In this document: piece by piece, positions 29,165 to 36,836 of the stretch
Layout: the number at the start of each line of letters is the position of its first letter
Position numbering within the stretch: position 1 is the stretch's first letter
Origin: Dyella telluris
Lineage (GTDB): Bacteria > Pseudomonadota > Gammaproteobacteria > Xanthomonadales > Rhodanobacteraceae
Assembly (NCBI RefSeq): GCF_014297575.1
Contig: NZ_CP060412.1
Coordinates: 2,108,001-2,172,000 of the forward strand
DNA: 64,000 bases
Reading direction: 5' to 3'
Made by a program: the position numbers and the translations under genes
The notes under the pieces: model-generated
Told to the model about the DNA's origin: nothing
Database searches by the model: none
What the model saw: only the letters and a program-made list of their open reading frames with translations

Positions 29165-30628
29165 TTACTCACTGTCCTCGTTCCAGGTACGACCGTCGCG
29201 CTCGATCAGCGCCACGGCCGCACTGGGGCCCCAGGTGCCGGAGGTGTACGGACGCGGCGCCTCGCCGCTGTCCGCCCACGCGGCCAGGATGGGGTCGGCC
29301 CAGCGCCATGCCGCCTCGACTTCGTCGCGGCGCATGAACAGCGTGGGGTTGCCACGCACCACGTCGAGCAGCAGGCGTTCGTAGGCATCGGGCTGCGCCG
29401 CGCCAAAGGCTTCGGCAAAGCTCATGTCCAGCGGCACGTGGCGCAGGCGCAGGCCGCCCGGGCCCGGGTGCTTGATGGTGAGCCACAGCTTGATGTCTTC
29501 GTCCGGCTGCAGGCGCAGCACCAGGCGGTTCTGCGCCAGCGGACCGGCGGAGGCATCAAAGATGGAATGCGGCACGGCCTTGAACACCACCGTGATTTCG
29601 GAGACGCGTTCCGGCAGGCGCTTGCCCGTGCGCAGGTAGAACGGCACGCCGGCCCAACGCCAGTTGGCGATCTCGGCTTTTACGGCCACGAAGGTTTCGG
29701 TGTTGGACTTGTGGTCCTGCAGTTCGTCGAGGTAACCCGGCACTGCCTGGCCCTCGGCCGAACCCGCGCGGTACTGGCCGCGCACGGTGAGCTGGGCGGC
29801 ATTGGCCTCGTTGATGGGCTTGAGCGAGCGCAGCACCTTGAGCTTCTCGTCGCGCACCGCATCGGGCGCCAGCGAGGAGGGCGGCTCCATCGCCAGCATG
29901 CACAGCAGCTGCAGGATGTGGTTCTGCACCATGTCGCGCAGCGCGCCGGCGTGGTCGTAGTAACCCGCGCGCTGGCCCACGCCCAGGGTTTCAGCCACGG
30001 TGATCTGCACGTGGTCGATGTGCTCGGCGTTCCACAACGGCTCGAACAGCGCGTTGCCGAAACGCAACGCCAGCAGGTTCTGCACCGTTTCCTTGCCGAG
30101 GTAGTGATCGATGCGGAAGGTCTGCGACTCGTCGAAGAAACGGCCGACGTCGTCGTTGATCTGGTTGGCGCTCGCCAGGTCGTGGCCGATGGGCTTTTCC
30201 AGCACCACGCGGGACTTGCCCTTGTTGAGGTCGTACTTGCCCAGGCGGTTGCAGATGTCCACGAACAGGTTCGGCGAGGTGGACAGGTAGAACACGCGGA
30301 TGCGGTCCGCGTCCTTGTCCATCATCGTGGCGAAGTCGTCCCAGCCATCGTCCTTGCGGGCGTCCAGCGGGCGGTAGCCGACCAGCTTGAGGAATGCCTC
30401 CACCTTGCTGCCGTTGCCGTCCTTGACCAGCACCTTGCGCAGATTGTCGCGGTAGCCCTCGTCGTCCAGGCCTTCGCGGGCGATGCCGATGATGCGGCTG
30501 TCATCCGGAATCTGGCCGTCCGCGTAGCGGTGGTAGAGCGCCGGCAGGAGCTTGCGCAGGGCAAGGTCGCCGGTACCGCCGAAAATCACCAGGTCGAAGG
30601 TTTCAACCGGCTGGGGAGAAGCAGTCAC
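29165..30628 (-). CDS. zwf: Glucose-6-phosphate 1-dehydrogenase
   Basis: 487 residues from the chosen GTG, the normal G6PDH size. The nucleotide-binding GGTGDLALRKLLPALY and the active-site RIDHYLGKE are intact. It oxidises glucose 6-phosphate to the lactone and makes NADPH. I prefer GTG 30628: a GAGGTGA box lies just before it. GTG 30637 is in frame but overlaps that box, and the ATG at 30775 would give an extension without homology. First gene of the zwf-pgl-edd-eda operon, divergent from a GntR regulator. Confidence 0.95.
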   Translation of the reverse strand: MTASPQPVETFDLVIFGGTGDLALRKLLPALYHRYADGQIPDDSRIIGIAREGLDDEGYRDNLRKVLVKDGNGSKVEAFLKLVGYRPLDARKDDGWDDFATMMDKDADRIRVFYLSTSPNLFVDICNRLGKYDLNKGKSRVVLEKPIGHDLASANQINDDVGRFFDESQTFRIDHYLGKETVQNLLALRFGNALFEPLWNAEHIDHVQITVAETLGVGQRAGYYDHAGALRDMVQNHILQLLCMLAMEPPSSLAPDAVRDEKLKVLRSLKPINEANAAQLTVRGQYRAGSAEGQAVPGYLDELQDHKSNTETFVAVKAEIANWRWAGVPFYLRTGKRLPERVSEITVVFKAVPHSIFDASAGPLAQNRLVLRLQPDEDIKLWLTIKHPGPGGLRLRHVPLDMSFAEAFGAAQPDAYERLLLDVVRGNPTLFMRRDEVEAAWRWADPILAAWADSGEAPRPYTSGTWGPSAAVALIERDGRTWNEDSE

Positions 30629-30659
30629 TTCAGTCACCTCGGGGCGATGCGTGGGGCGG

Positions 30660-30848
30660 GCACGTGGCATGCATACCACGTGCGTTGCCCGCTGATCGTA
30701 CCAGTGACATACCAGACAAAACCAGTTCTGCGGCAACACCGCGCGAACCTGCGCTGGGCAAGGAATCGGCAGCAAAATTGGTACCGCCGAAAAGCCCCGC
30801 CAGAACAGACGATTGCCAAATTGGTATGGTCATTGGTATCGTTTAGGT
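30660..30848. promoter_or_regulatory. TGGTAT operator array between zwf and the GntR gene
   Basis: The 220-bp divergent region carries repeated TGGTAT/C half-sites. Toward zwf (minus strand) 30715-30697 reads CTGGTATGTCACTGGTACG. Toward the regulator (plus strand) 30821-30841 reads TTGGTATGGTCATTGGTATC. Both are direct repeats with an 11-12 bp period and share TGGTATG(G)TCAYTGGTAY. A further TTGGTAC is at 30778-30784. A near-perfect 24-bp palindrome at 30660-30683 (arms GCACGTGG / CCACGTGC) also contains an inverted TGGTAT pair, 32 bp upstream of the zwf start. The probable binder is the adjacent HutC-type regulator. Confidence 0.65.
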
Positions 30849-31601
30849 ATGGAAACCGCTCTCGTCAACGAATACCGCCGGCTCAGCCGCGACCCCGCCA
30901 CCAGCCAGCCGCTGGCGTATCTGCGCCTACGCCGGGCCATCCGCAACGTGGTGGAGCATCGCGATATCGAGCCGGGCCAGGCCCTGCCCAGCGAGCGCGA
31001 TCTTTCCCGCCTGCTCCAGCTTTCGCGCGTCACGGTGCGCAAGGCCATCTCCGGCCTCGTGGAAGAAGGCCTGCTCAACCAGCGCCACGGTGCAGGCACC
31101 TTCGTGGCCGAGCGCATCATCAAGCCGATGTCGCGCCTGACCAGCTTCACGGAAGATCTTCGCGCCCGCGGCCTGAACCCGCGCTCCGAATTCTCCGAAC
31201 GCATCATCGGCGAAGTGACGCCCGAGGAATCGATGGCGCTGAACCTGTCGCCCGGCGTGCTGGTGGCGCGCCTGCACCGCGTGCGTTACGCGAAGGAAGA
31301 ACCCTTGGCCATCGAGCGCAGCGTGGTGCCCGCGAGCATCCTGCCTGACCCGACCATCGTGCAGGACTCGCTCTACCAGATCCTCGAAACACTGGGCGCC
31401 CGCCCGCGCCGCGCACTGCAGCGCCTGCGCGCCGTATCGCTGGGCGCACAGCAGGCGCGCCTGCTGCACGTGCCGGCCGGCAGTGCAGGCCTCAACATCG
31501 AACGCCGCAGCTTCCTCGATGACGGCCGCGTGGTGGAGTTCACCACCTCGTGGTATCGCGGCGACATCTACGACTTCGTGGCGGAACTGCAGACTGACTG
31601 A
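30849..31601 (+). CDS. GntR/HutC-family transcriptional regulator with UTRA domain
   Basis: 250 residues. N-terminal winged helix (about 20-90: LPSERDLSRLLQLSRVTVRKAISGLVEEG) followed by a UTRA effector domain (about 105-245: VLVARLHRVRYAKEEPLAIER, VEFTTSWYRGDIYDF). This is the HutC/NagR/DasR subfamily, whose effectors are usually sugar phosphates or amino sugars. It is divergent from zwf-pgl-edd-eda, so a role controlling central sugar metabolism is likely. No HexR homologue is in the window. The ATG at 30849 lies 8 bp after one operator copy, which suggests autoregulation. Confidence 0.88.
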   Translation: METALVNEYRRLSRDPATSQPLAYLRLRRAIRNVVEHRDIEPGQALPSERDLSRLLQLSRVTVRKAISGLVEEGLLNQRHGAGTFVAERIIKPMSRLTSFTEDLRARGLNPRSEFSERIIGEVTPEESMALNLSPGVLVARLHRVRYAKEEPLAIERSVVPASILPDPTIVQDSLYQILETLGARPRRALQRLRAVSLGAQQARLLHVPAGSAGLNIERRSFLDDGRVVEFTTSWYRGDIYDFVAELQTD

Positions 31602-31650
31602 GCGTTGGTGCCAGATCTTCGTCTGGCGTCGTGAAAGACGGGAGTGGTCG

Positions 31651-31751
31651 CCTCACCGTCATCCCCGCGAAAGCGGGGATCCCGTGCCTTTAGGGCGCAC
31701 GGCAATCCGGAAAGTCGCTGGATCCCTGCTTTCGCGGGGATCACGGTGAGG
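31651..31751. repeat. GTCATCCCCGCG inverted repeat pair
   Basis: Unit CCTCACCGTCATCCCCGCGA...GGGGATCC at 31651-31682 and its inverted partner GGATCCCTGCTTTCGCGGGG...GGTGAGG at 31720-31751. Each unit is itself a hairpin (ATCCCCGC/GCGGGGAT). It belongs to a second repeat family seen also at 36118-36146, 47219-47370, 52104-52130 and 53129-53156. The 364-bp gap between the GntR and RND genes holds this pair and the shared RND upstream block. Confidence 0.75.
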
Positions 31752-31850
31752 GGTAGCGAGACTGCGCCGGGATCACCAAGACGCGGAAGGCCCGCAGCTT
31801 GCGCGACGCTGAAGCCGGCGCCGGCATGACCCCTGGCACATACGCACTTA

Positions 31851-31892
31851 CGGCACATTCGCCGTCATGGGTTTGCGTGCATAAAAGCGGCT
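31851..31892 (+). promoter_or_regulatory. Upstream block shared with the first RND gene
   Basis: CGGCACATTCGCCGTCATGG then GCATAAAAGCGGC, about 75 bp before the RND start. It matches the block at 11910-11869 on the minus strand in order and approximate spacing. TTCGCC with CATAAA could be weak -35/-10 elements (16-bp spacing). Confidence 0.45.
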
Positions 31893-31965
31893 GAGATGGC
31901 TGGTCGGTAGCATCTCGTGTCACCCAGGCGCGGACGAGAGCGCGCCGCCAGACGGTTTGCATGCC

Positions 31966-34900
31966 GTGAATTTCTTCGCGCCACTGATACGTCGACCCAT
32001 CGGTACGTCCGTGCTGGCATTCGGACTCGCGCTGGCAGGCTTCTGGGCCTACCTGCTGCTGGGCGTGGCGGCGCTGCCGTCGCTGGAATTTCCCGGCATG
32101 GTGGTCTACACCGAACTGCCGGGCGCCAATGCGCAGACTATGGCGGCCACCGTGGCCGCGCCGCTGGAGCGGCACCTGGGGCGCATTCCCGGCATCAAGG
32201 AAATGCACTCGGAGAGCAACGACGGTTCGACGTCGGTGCGCATCATCTTCAACTTCGGCAACAACACCGACAAGGTCGCGCGCGATGTGGAAGCCGCGAT
32301 CAACGCCAGCATGGCCGACCTGCCGGCAGGCATCCCGATACCGCCGCGCTACTACAAGTTCAACACCGCCAATATCCCGGTGCTGCTGCTGTCGCTGACG
32401 TCCACCACGCTGCCGCCGGACAAGCTGTACGACCTGGCCGACACGCTGATCAATCCTGCGATCTCGCAGATTCCCGGCGTGGCGCAGGTACGCGTGATCG
32501 GCGGGCGACCCAAGGCCGTGCGTGTGGAGCTCAATACCGCGGCGCTGGCCGCCAAGGGCCTCACCGCCAACGACGTGGCGAACACGCTGCGCGCCGCCAA
32601 CGTCACCTCGCCCGAAGGTGCACTGAGCGACGGGCGCACCCAGATGACGGTGTCGGCCACCGACGCGCTGAGCACGCCGCAGCAGTTCGGCAACCTGCTG
32701 ATCGCCGTGCAGAAGGGCGCACCGGTGCGTTTGTCCGATGTGGCCAAGGTCACCACCGGCCAGCAGGACGAGTACCAGGCAGCGTGGTTCAACGACCATC
32801 GCGCGGTGGCCATACGCATCAGCAAGCGACCCGAAGCCAATGCCGTGGCAACGGCCGATGCCGTGCGCGCCAAGCTCCCGCAGATGCGCGCGTGGCTGCC
32901 GGCCGACCTGCAGATCACGCCGATCTTCGACCTCACCCAGACCACCAAGTCGGCCCTGCACGAAGTGGAGATTGCACTGCTGCTCAGCGTGCTGCTGGTG
33001 GCCGCGGTGATGCTGGTATTCCTGCGCCGCGTCGGTCCCACCCTGATCGCCATGCTGAGCGTACCGTTGTCACTGGCCGGTGCATTCACGGTGATGTGGA
33101 CGCTGGGTTTCACCCTCAACACCTTGTCGCTGGTGGCGCTGGTGTTGTGCATCGGCTTCGTGGTGGACGACGCCATCGTGGTGATCGAGAACATCGTGCG
33201 CCACATGGAGCACGGCTCGCCGCCGCTGCAGGCCTCGCTGGATGGCGTCACGGAAATCGGCTTCACCGTGGTGTCGATCACCCTGTCGCTGATCGCGGTG
33301 TTCGCGCCGCTGCTGTTCGGCAACAACCAGTTCACCATGTTGCTGCGCGAATTCTCGGTGACACTGACCGCGGCGGTGGTGATTTCGGCGGTGATCTCGC
33401 TCACGCTGACGCCCGCATTGTGCGGCCGCTTCCTGACGTTGGAAAACGCCGGCGATCGCCAGCCCAACCGCATGGAGCAGGCGCTGGCGAGGTTCGACCG
33501 CGGCCTGCATGACGTCTACGAGCGGGCGCTGGACTGGGCCATGCACCATCGCCGGCTGATGCGATGGCAGCCGCTGATCCTGCTGCTGCTCACCATCGGC
33601 ATGGCCATGAGTGTGGTGAAGCTCTATGGCTTCGATTTCATGCCCAAGGAAGACATCGGCATGATCCAGGGCGACGTGCGCGCCGATACCAACATCTCGC
33701 CCACGTTGATGGCCGAGCGCGCGAAAAAGGCTGCAGCCATCATGGTGGCTGACCCGGCCATACGCGATGTCACGACCTTCCTGGGCAGCGACAACGCCGG
33801 CGGCGCCGTGGGCAACCAGGCCACCATGTTCGTCGACCTGAAGCCGAAGGGCCACGGCCCGGGCATGCGCGCGGACTCGATGAAAGACATCATCGCCCGC
33901 CTCAACAAGGCCTACGAGAAGATCCCCGAGCTGCACGTTTCACTCAATTCCATCGGCTTCTTCAACGACAACAACGACAGCAGCCGCGGCAGCCAGAGCT
34001 TCCAGCTGGTCAGCAGCAACAACATCGACCTGCAGCCCTGGGCTTACAAGGTCACCGAGCTGATGCGCAAGCACAAGGAATTCCGCGACATCAGCAGCGA
34101 CTACGACAACGTCGACAAACAGCAGATGCTCACCGTCGATCGCCTTGCCGCCGGACGCCTGCACTTGAACATGGGCAACATCGACTCGGCGCTGTACAAC
34201 GCCTTCGGCCAGCGGCAGGTGTCGATCATCTATTCGAACATCAACCAGTACTGGGTGGTGCTGACGTCCTCGTCAGAGCGATCGCTCAGCCCGGACACGC
34301 TGCTCAACACCTATGTGCGCAGCGATATCGGCAGCATGGTGCCGCTGTCCGCGGTGGCGCATATCGCACCGAATGTCACGCCATCGTTCGTGATCCACAC
34401 CAACCAGCTGGAAGCGACGCAGATCTACTACAATACCGAGCAGGGCTTTCCGCAGAACAAGGCCACCGACCTGATCAACCAGATCGTGGACGACGCGCGC
34501 CTGCCGGCCGGTGTGCAGCTGGGTTACTCGGGCGAGGCGAAAAACCTTGAGGAAACTCGATCCAACGCCAACGTGCTCCTGCTGGGTTCCATCCTTGCCA
34601 TGTACATCGTGCTGGGCATTCTCTACGAGAGCCTCGGCCACCCGCTGACCATTCTCTCCACGCTGCCGGCGGCGGGCGCGGGTGCGTTCCTGGCCATGCT
34701 GGTCACGGGGACACCGATGTCGCTGATGGCCATCATCGCAATCCTGATGCTGATCGGCATTGTGAAGAAGAACGCGATCCTGATGGTGGATTTCGCCCTC
34801 GTTGCCCAGCGCGAACACGGCCGTTCACCGCCGGAAGCCATCCGCGAGGCCGCACTGGTGCGCTTCCGTCCGATCACCATGACCACGCTGGTGGCGATGG

Positions 34901-35121
34901 GTGCCGCGTTGCCGCTGGCCGTGGGTTTCGGCATCGGCTCCGAACTGCGCCAGCCGCTGGGCGTGGCCATCGTCGGCGGCCTGCTGGTGTCGCAGTTGCT
35001 GACGTTGTTGAGTACGCCGGCGATTTACCTGTGGAATTACGACAGGAAGGTGCGCAAGGAGGAGCGGCAGGCGCGGCGGGCGGCGAAGCGGGCGTTGAAG
35101 GCGCAGACGGTAGTGGGGTGA
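31966..35121 (+). CDS. RND (HAE1) multidrug efflux permease, orphan copy 2
   Basis: 1051 residues from the GTG at 31966, exactly the length of the copy at 8616-11771. The GTG gives VNFFAPLIRRPIG, aligning with MNIFAPLIRRPVG of the paralogue. The TTG at 31957 would add three unmatched residues. Proton-relay DD (GFVVDDAIVVIEN) and Lys (GIVKKNAILMVDF) are conserved. No fusion or outer-membrane gene is adjacent. The two permeases are close in the membrane parts and diverge most in the periplasmic porter region (residues about 560-800), so substrate range may differ. Confidence 0.93.
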   Translation: MNFFAPLIRRPIGTSVLAFGLALAGFWAYLLLGVAALPSLEFPGMVVYTELPGANAQTMAATVAAPLERHLGRIPGIKEMHSESNDGSTSVRIIFNFGNNTDKVARDVEAAINASMADLPAGIPIPPRYYKFNTANIPVLLLSLTSTTLPPDKLYDLADTLINPAISQIPGVAQVRVIGGRPKAVRVELNTAALAAKGLTANDVANTLRAANVTSPEGALSDGRTQMTVSATDALSTPQQFGNLLIAVQKGAPVRLSDVAKVTTGQQDEYQAAWFNDHRAVAIRISKRPEANAVATADAVRAKLPQMRAWLPADLQITPIFDLTQTTKSALHEVEIALLLSVLLVAAVMLVFLRRVGPTLIAMLSVPLSLAGAFTVMWTLGFTLNTLSLVALVLCIGFVVDDAIVVIENIVRHMEHGSPPLQASLDGVTEIGFTVVSITLSLIAVFAPLLFGNNQFTMLLREFSVTLTAAVVISAVISLTLTPALCGRFLTLENAGDRQPNRMEQALARFDRGLHDVYERALDWAMHHRRLMRWQPLILLLLTIGMAMSVVKLYGFDFMPKEDIGMIQGDVRADTNISPTLMAERAKKAAAIMVADPAIRDVTTFLGSDNAGGAVGNQATMFVDLKPKGHGPGMRADSMKDIIARLNKAYEKIPELHVSLNSIGFFNDNNDSSRGSQSFQLVSSNNIDLQPWAYKVTELMRKHKEFRDISSDYDNVDKQQMLTVDRLAAGRLHLNMGNIDSALYNAFGQRQVSIIYSNINQYWVVLTSSSERSLSPDTLLNTYVRSDIGSMVPLSAVAHIAPNVTPSFVIHTNQLEATQIYYNTEQGFPQNKATDLINQIVDDARLPAGVQLGYSGEAKNLEETRSNANVLLLGSILAMYIVLGILYESLGHPLTILSTLPAAGAGAFLAMLVTGTPMSLMAIIAILMLIGIVKKNAILMVDFALVAQREHGRSPPEAIREAALVRFRPITMTTLVAMGAALPLAVGFGIGSELRQPLGVAIVGGLLVSQLLTLLSTPAIYLWNYDRKVRKEERQARRAAKRALKAQTVVG

Positions 35122-35171
35122 GGGATTGGTGGTGGTGAAGAAGAAGGAAATCTCGCCATTCCGTTTCATTC

Positions 35172-36232
35172 TTTAGCCGTCACCCCAGCGGACGCTGGGG
35201 TCCAGTGACTTGCCTTGGCTCTTCGCCTCGGACGCTTCCGCGACCGGGCCGCTTACGCAGCGGGCGTTCCGACCTCCTGCCGGAGGCCGGGTCACTTTTC
35301 TTTGCTTGCCCAAAGTCCCACGGGGATTAGCTTCGCGTCAAAAGTAACCAAAAGAAAAGGCACCCCCATCGCGGCGCTGGCCGGTGAAGCCGGCCAGTCC
35401 GTGAGGGTCGGCCGGGCTTTTCGACAGGGCGTCCTGCCCTGTCGAAAAGGGATCGGCATCCTTGCCGATCCCCCTGCGGGCCTGTCGTCCGCCCCTCACC
35501 GCCGCTCAAGGGGTCGGGTAGGTCAAAAGCCAGAACCGAAGGCTCGTGCAGCTGCGCTGCACATCGCGTCGCAGGGTGCGATGACGCATGGCGTGCAGGC
35601 TCAGCTTGTCTGTAGGAGCGCACTTGTTCGCGACCACCTGACGGAGCGGTATCGACATGACGCTGCGGTCGCGCCCCAGTGCGCTCCTACAGGGGGTGTC
35701 TCGCACCGTGTGAAGCCCGCTTTTCCCTCGCCTCAGTGCTCACCCCAGTCCTCTCCCGAACGGGAGAGGACGAGCGACAGGGGATGTTCAACGTGAACAC
35801 CCTAGGGGCAAGGAAGGCGGTGCCGCGCAGCGGCACGACGCTCCGCGTTAAGTCCTCTTCGCTTCGGCGCGTTGCGAAGCGCTTGGAAGTACCCGCTGTG
35901 TAGAGGCGGAGGTTGTCCCGCAACCGGGCTTCCTCAAGCTCACCGGGCTTATCCCAACAGAATGCTGCCAGCTCTTAGGGCCATTTTCTTTGGGTTACTT
36001 TTCTTTTGGGCCAGCAAAAGAAAAGTGACTCGGCCTCCGGCAGGAGGTCGAAACGCCCCCGCGGCGTAAGCGGCAACCTGGCGCCGGCATGACTACCGAA
36101 GGCACAGAGCAAAGTCACTGGATTCCCGCCTTCGCGGGAATGACGATCAAAAGAACGAAGCCCTCGGGCGATAACCGACCACCAACGCTCCAAATCTCCG
36201 CCTGCGCCGGGATGACGGCTAAAGGATGATGT
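35172..36232 (+). repeat. Hairpin-mosaic intergenic repeat, full copy A
   Basis: About 1.06 kb without a credible gene, nearly the whole of the 1170-bp gap. It matches 53161-52100 in inverted orientation along its length. In order it holds: CCCCAGCG/CGCTGGGG (35183), a TTTCTTTG/CAAAG palindrome broken by an insert (35295), CTGGCCGG/CCGGCCAG (35377), CGACAGGGC/GCCCTGTCG (35421), GGATCGGCA/TGCCGATCC (35450), a REP-like pair (35611-35691), TCCTCTCCCG/CGGGAGAGGA (35750), GTGCCGC/GCGGCAC (35820), ACTTTTCTTTTG/CAAAAGAAAAGT (35998) and ATTCCCGC/GCGGGAAT (36122). Short ORFs inside are read in both directions and follow the repeat units. Confidence 0.85.
35611..35691. repeat. REP-like inverted pair, copy 3 (inside mosaic copy A)
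   Basis: TGTAGGAGCGCACTTGTTCG at 35611 and its inverse ending GTGCGCTCCTACA at 35691. The first unit has lost its own hairpin (GCGCAC against TTCGCG). It is embedded in the mosaic repeat at the same place as the pair in copy C. Confidence 0.85.
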
Positions 36233-36291
36233 TGCGAAGCGAGCAACACCCCTCACCCCAACCCTCTGCTCAAAGGATAAACCACGCCTCG

Positions 36292-36762
36292 TCAGTCCTT
36301 CGGACTCGTGCACGCCGCATAACGGCGCCCCTCCACCTGCACCACATCCTCACCCTTGATATTGATCCGCGCCACGTAATGCTCCGCCGAATCAAACTTC
36401 ACCTGCCCACGCGCCGCGTCCATCAACCCTTGGCACTGCACCGTCCAGCTCAACGCCGTGCTACTGCGATGCTGGTCAACACGCTCGCATTGCGCATGGC
36501 CGGGCACAGGGAGGTTGGCGAACTCCACCCACGGGTCCGGGCTTTCGTCCACGCAATGCCACGTTACCTGCGGCTGTCCTTGCTTGCCGTGCTCAAACAC
36601 CCGCGTGACGATCTTCCACAGGCCGGGCATGGCCTGGAAATCGCCGGGGTCCGCGTGGCCCGGCTCGCCGACCAGTGCGGCGATCAGCAGCACCAGCACC
36701 GCGACGGTGCGCGCTACCGCATGGCCGCGATGGCCGGGGGCGGGTTGGCTGAAAGGGTCCAT
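36292..36762 (-). CDS. Exported DUF3617-like protein
   Basis: 156 residues from the ATG at 36762 (a second ATG at 36780 adds six). A hydrophobic signal segment (TVAVLVLLIAALVGEPGHA) precedes FQAMPGLWKIVTRV, the PGLW start typical of DUF3617 proteins. Four Cys are present, including the C-terminal RRYAACTSPKD. Periplasmic location is likely. The function is unknown. It lies 74 bp downstream of the phosphoesterase gene on the same strand and may be co-transcribed. Confidence 0.65.
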   Translation of the reverse strand: MDPFSQPAPGHRGHAVARTVAVLVLLIAALVGEPGHADPGDFQAMPGLWKIVTRVFEHGKQGQPQVTWHCVDESPDPWVEFANLPVPGHAQCERVDQHRSSTALSWTVQCQGLMDAARGQVKFDSAEHYVARINIKGEDVVQVEGRRYAACTSPKD

Positions 36763-36836
36763 GGCGGTGCAGGGCTCCATACGCAGGAAAGACCCTGCCC
36801 GCTCACGCAGGCAGGGTCCGGTTTCCGGCTATTGGA

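Noticed and set aside
31917..33512. 531-residue ORF overlapping the second RND gene in another frame
   Set aside because: Arg/Ala/Gly-rich shadow frame. The RND frame has conserved motifs over its full length.
35215..35796. 193-residue ORF and several 65-100 residue ORFs in mosaic copy A, with similar ones in copies B and C
   Set aside because: They occur on both strands of the same palindromic sequence, are broken by indels between copies, and lack ribosome sites. I treat them as repeat sequence. Such ORFs are often annotated as hypothetical proteins in this order.
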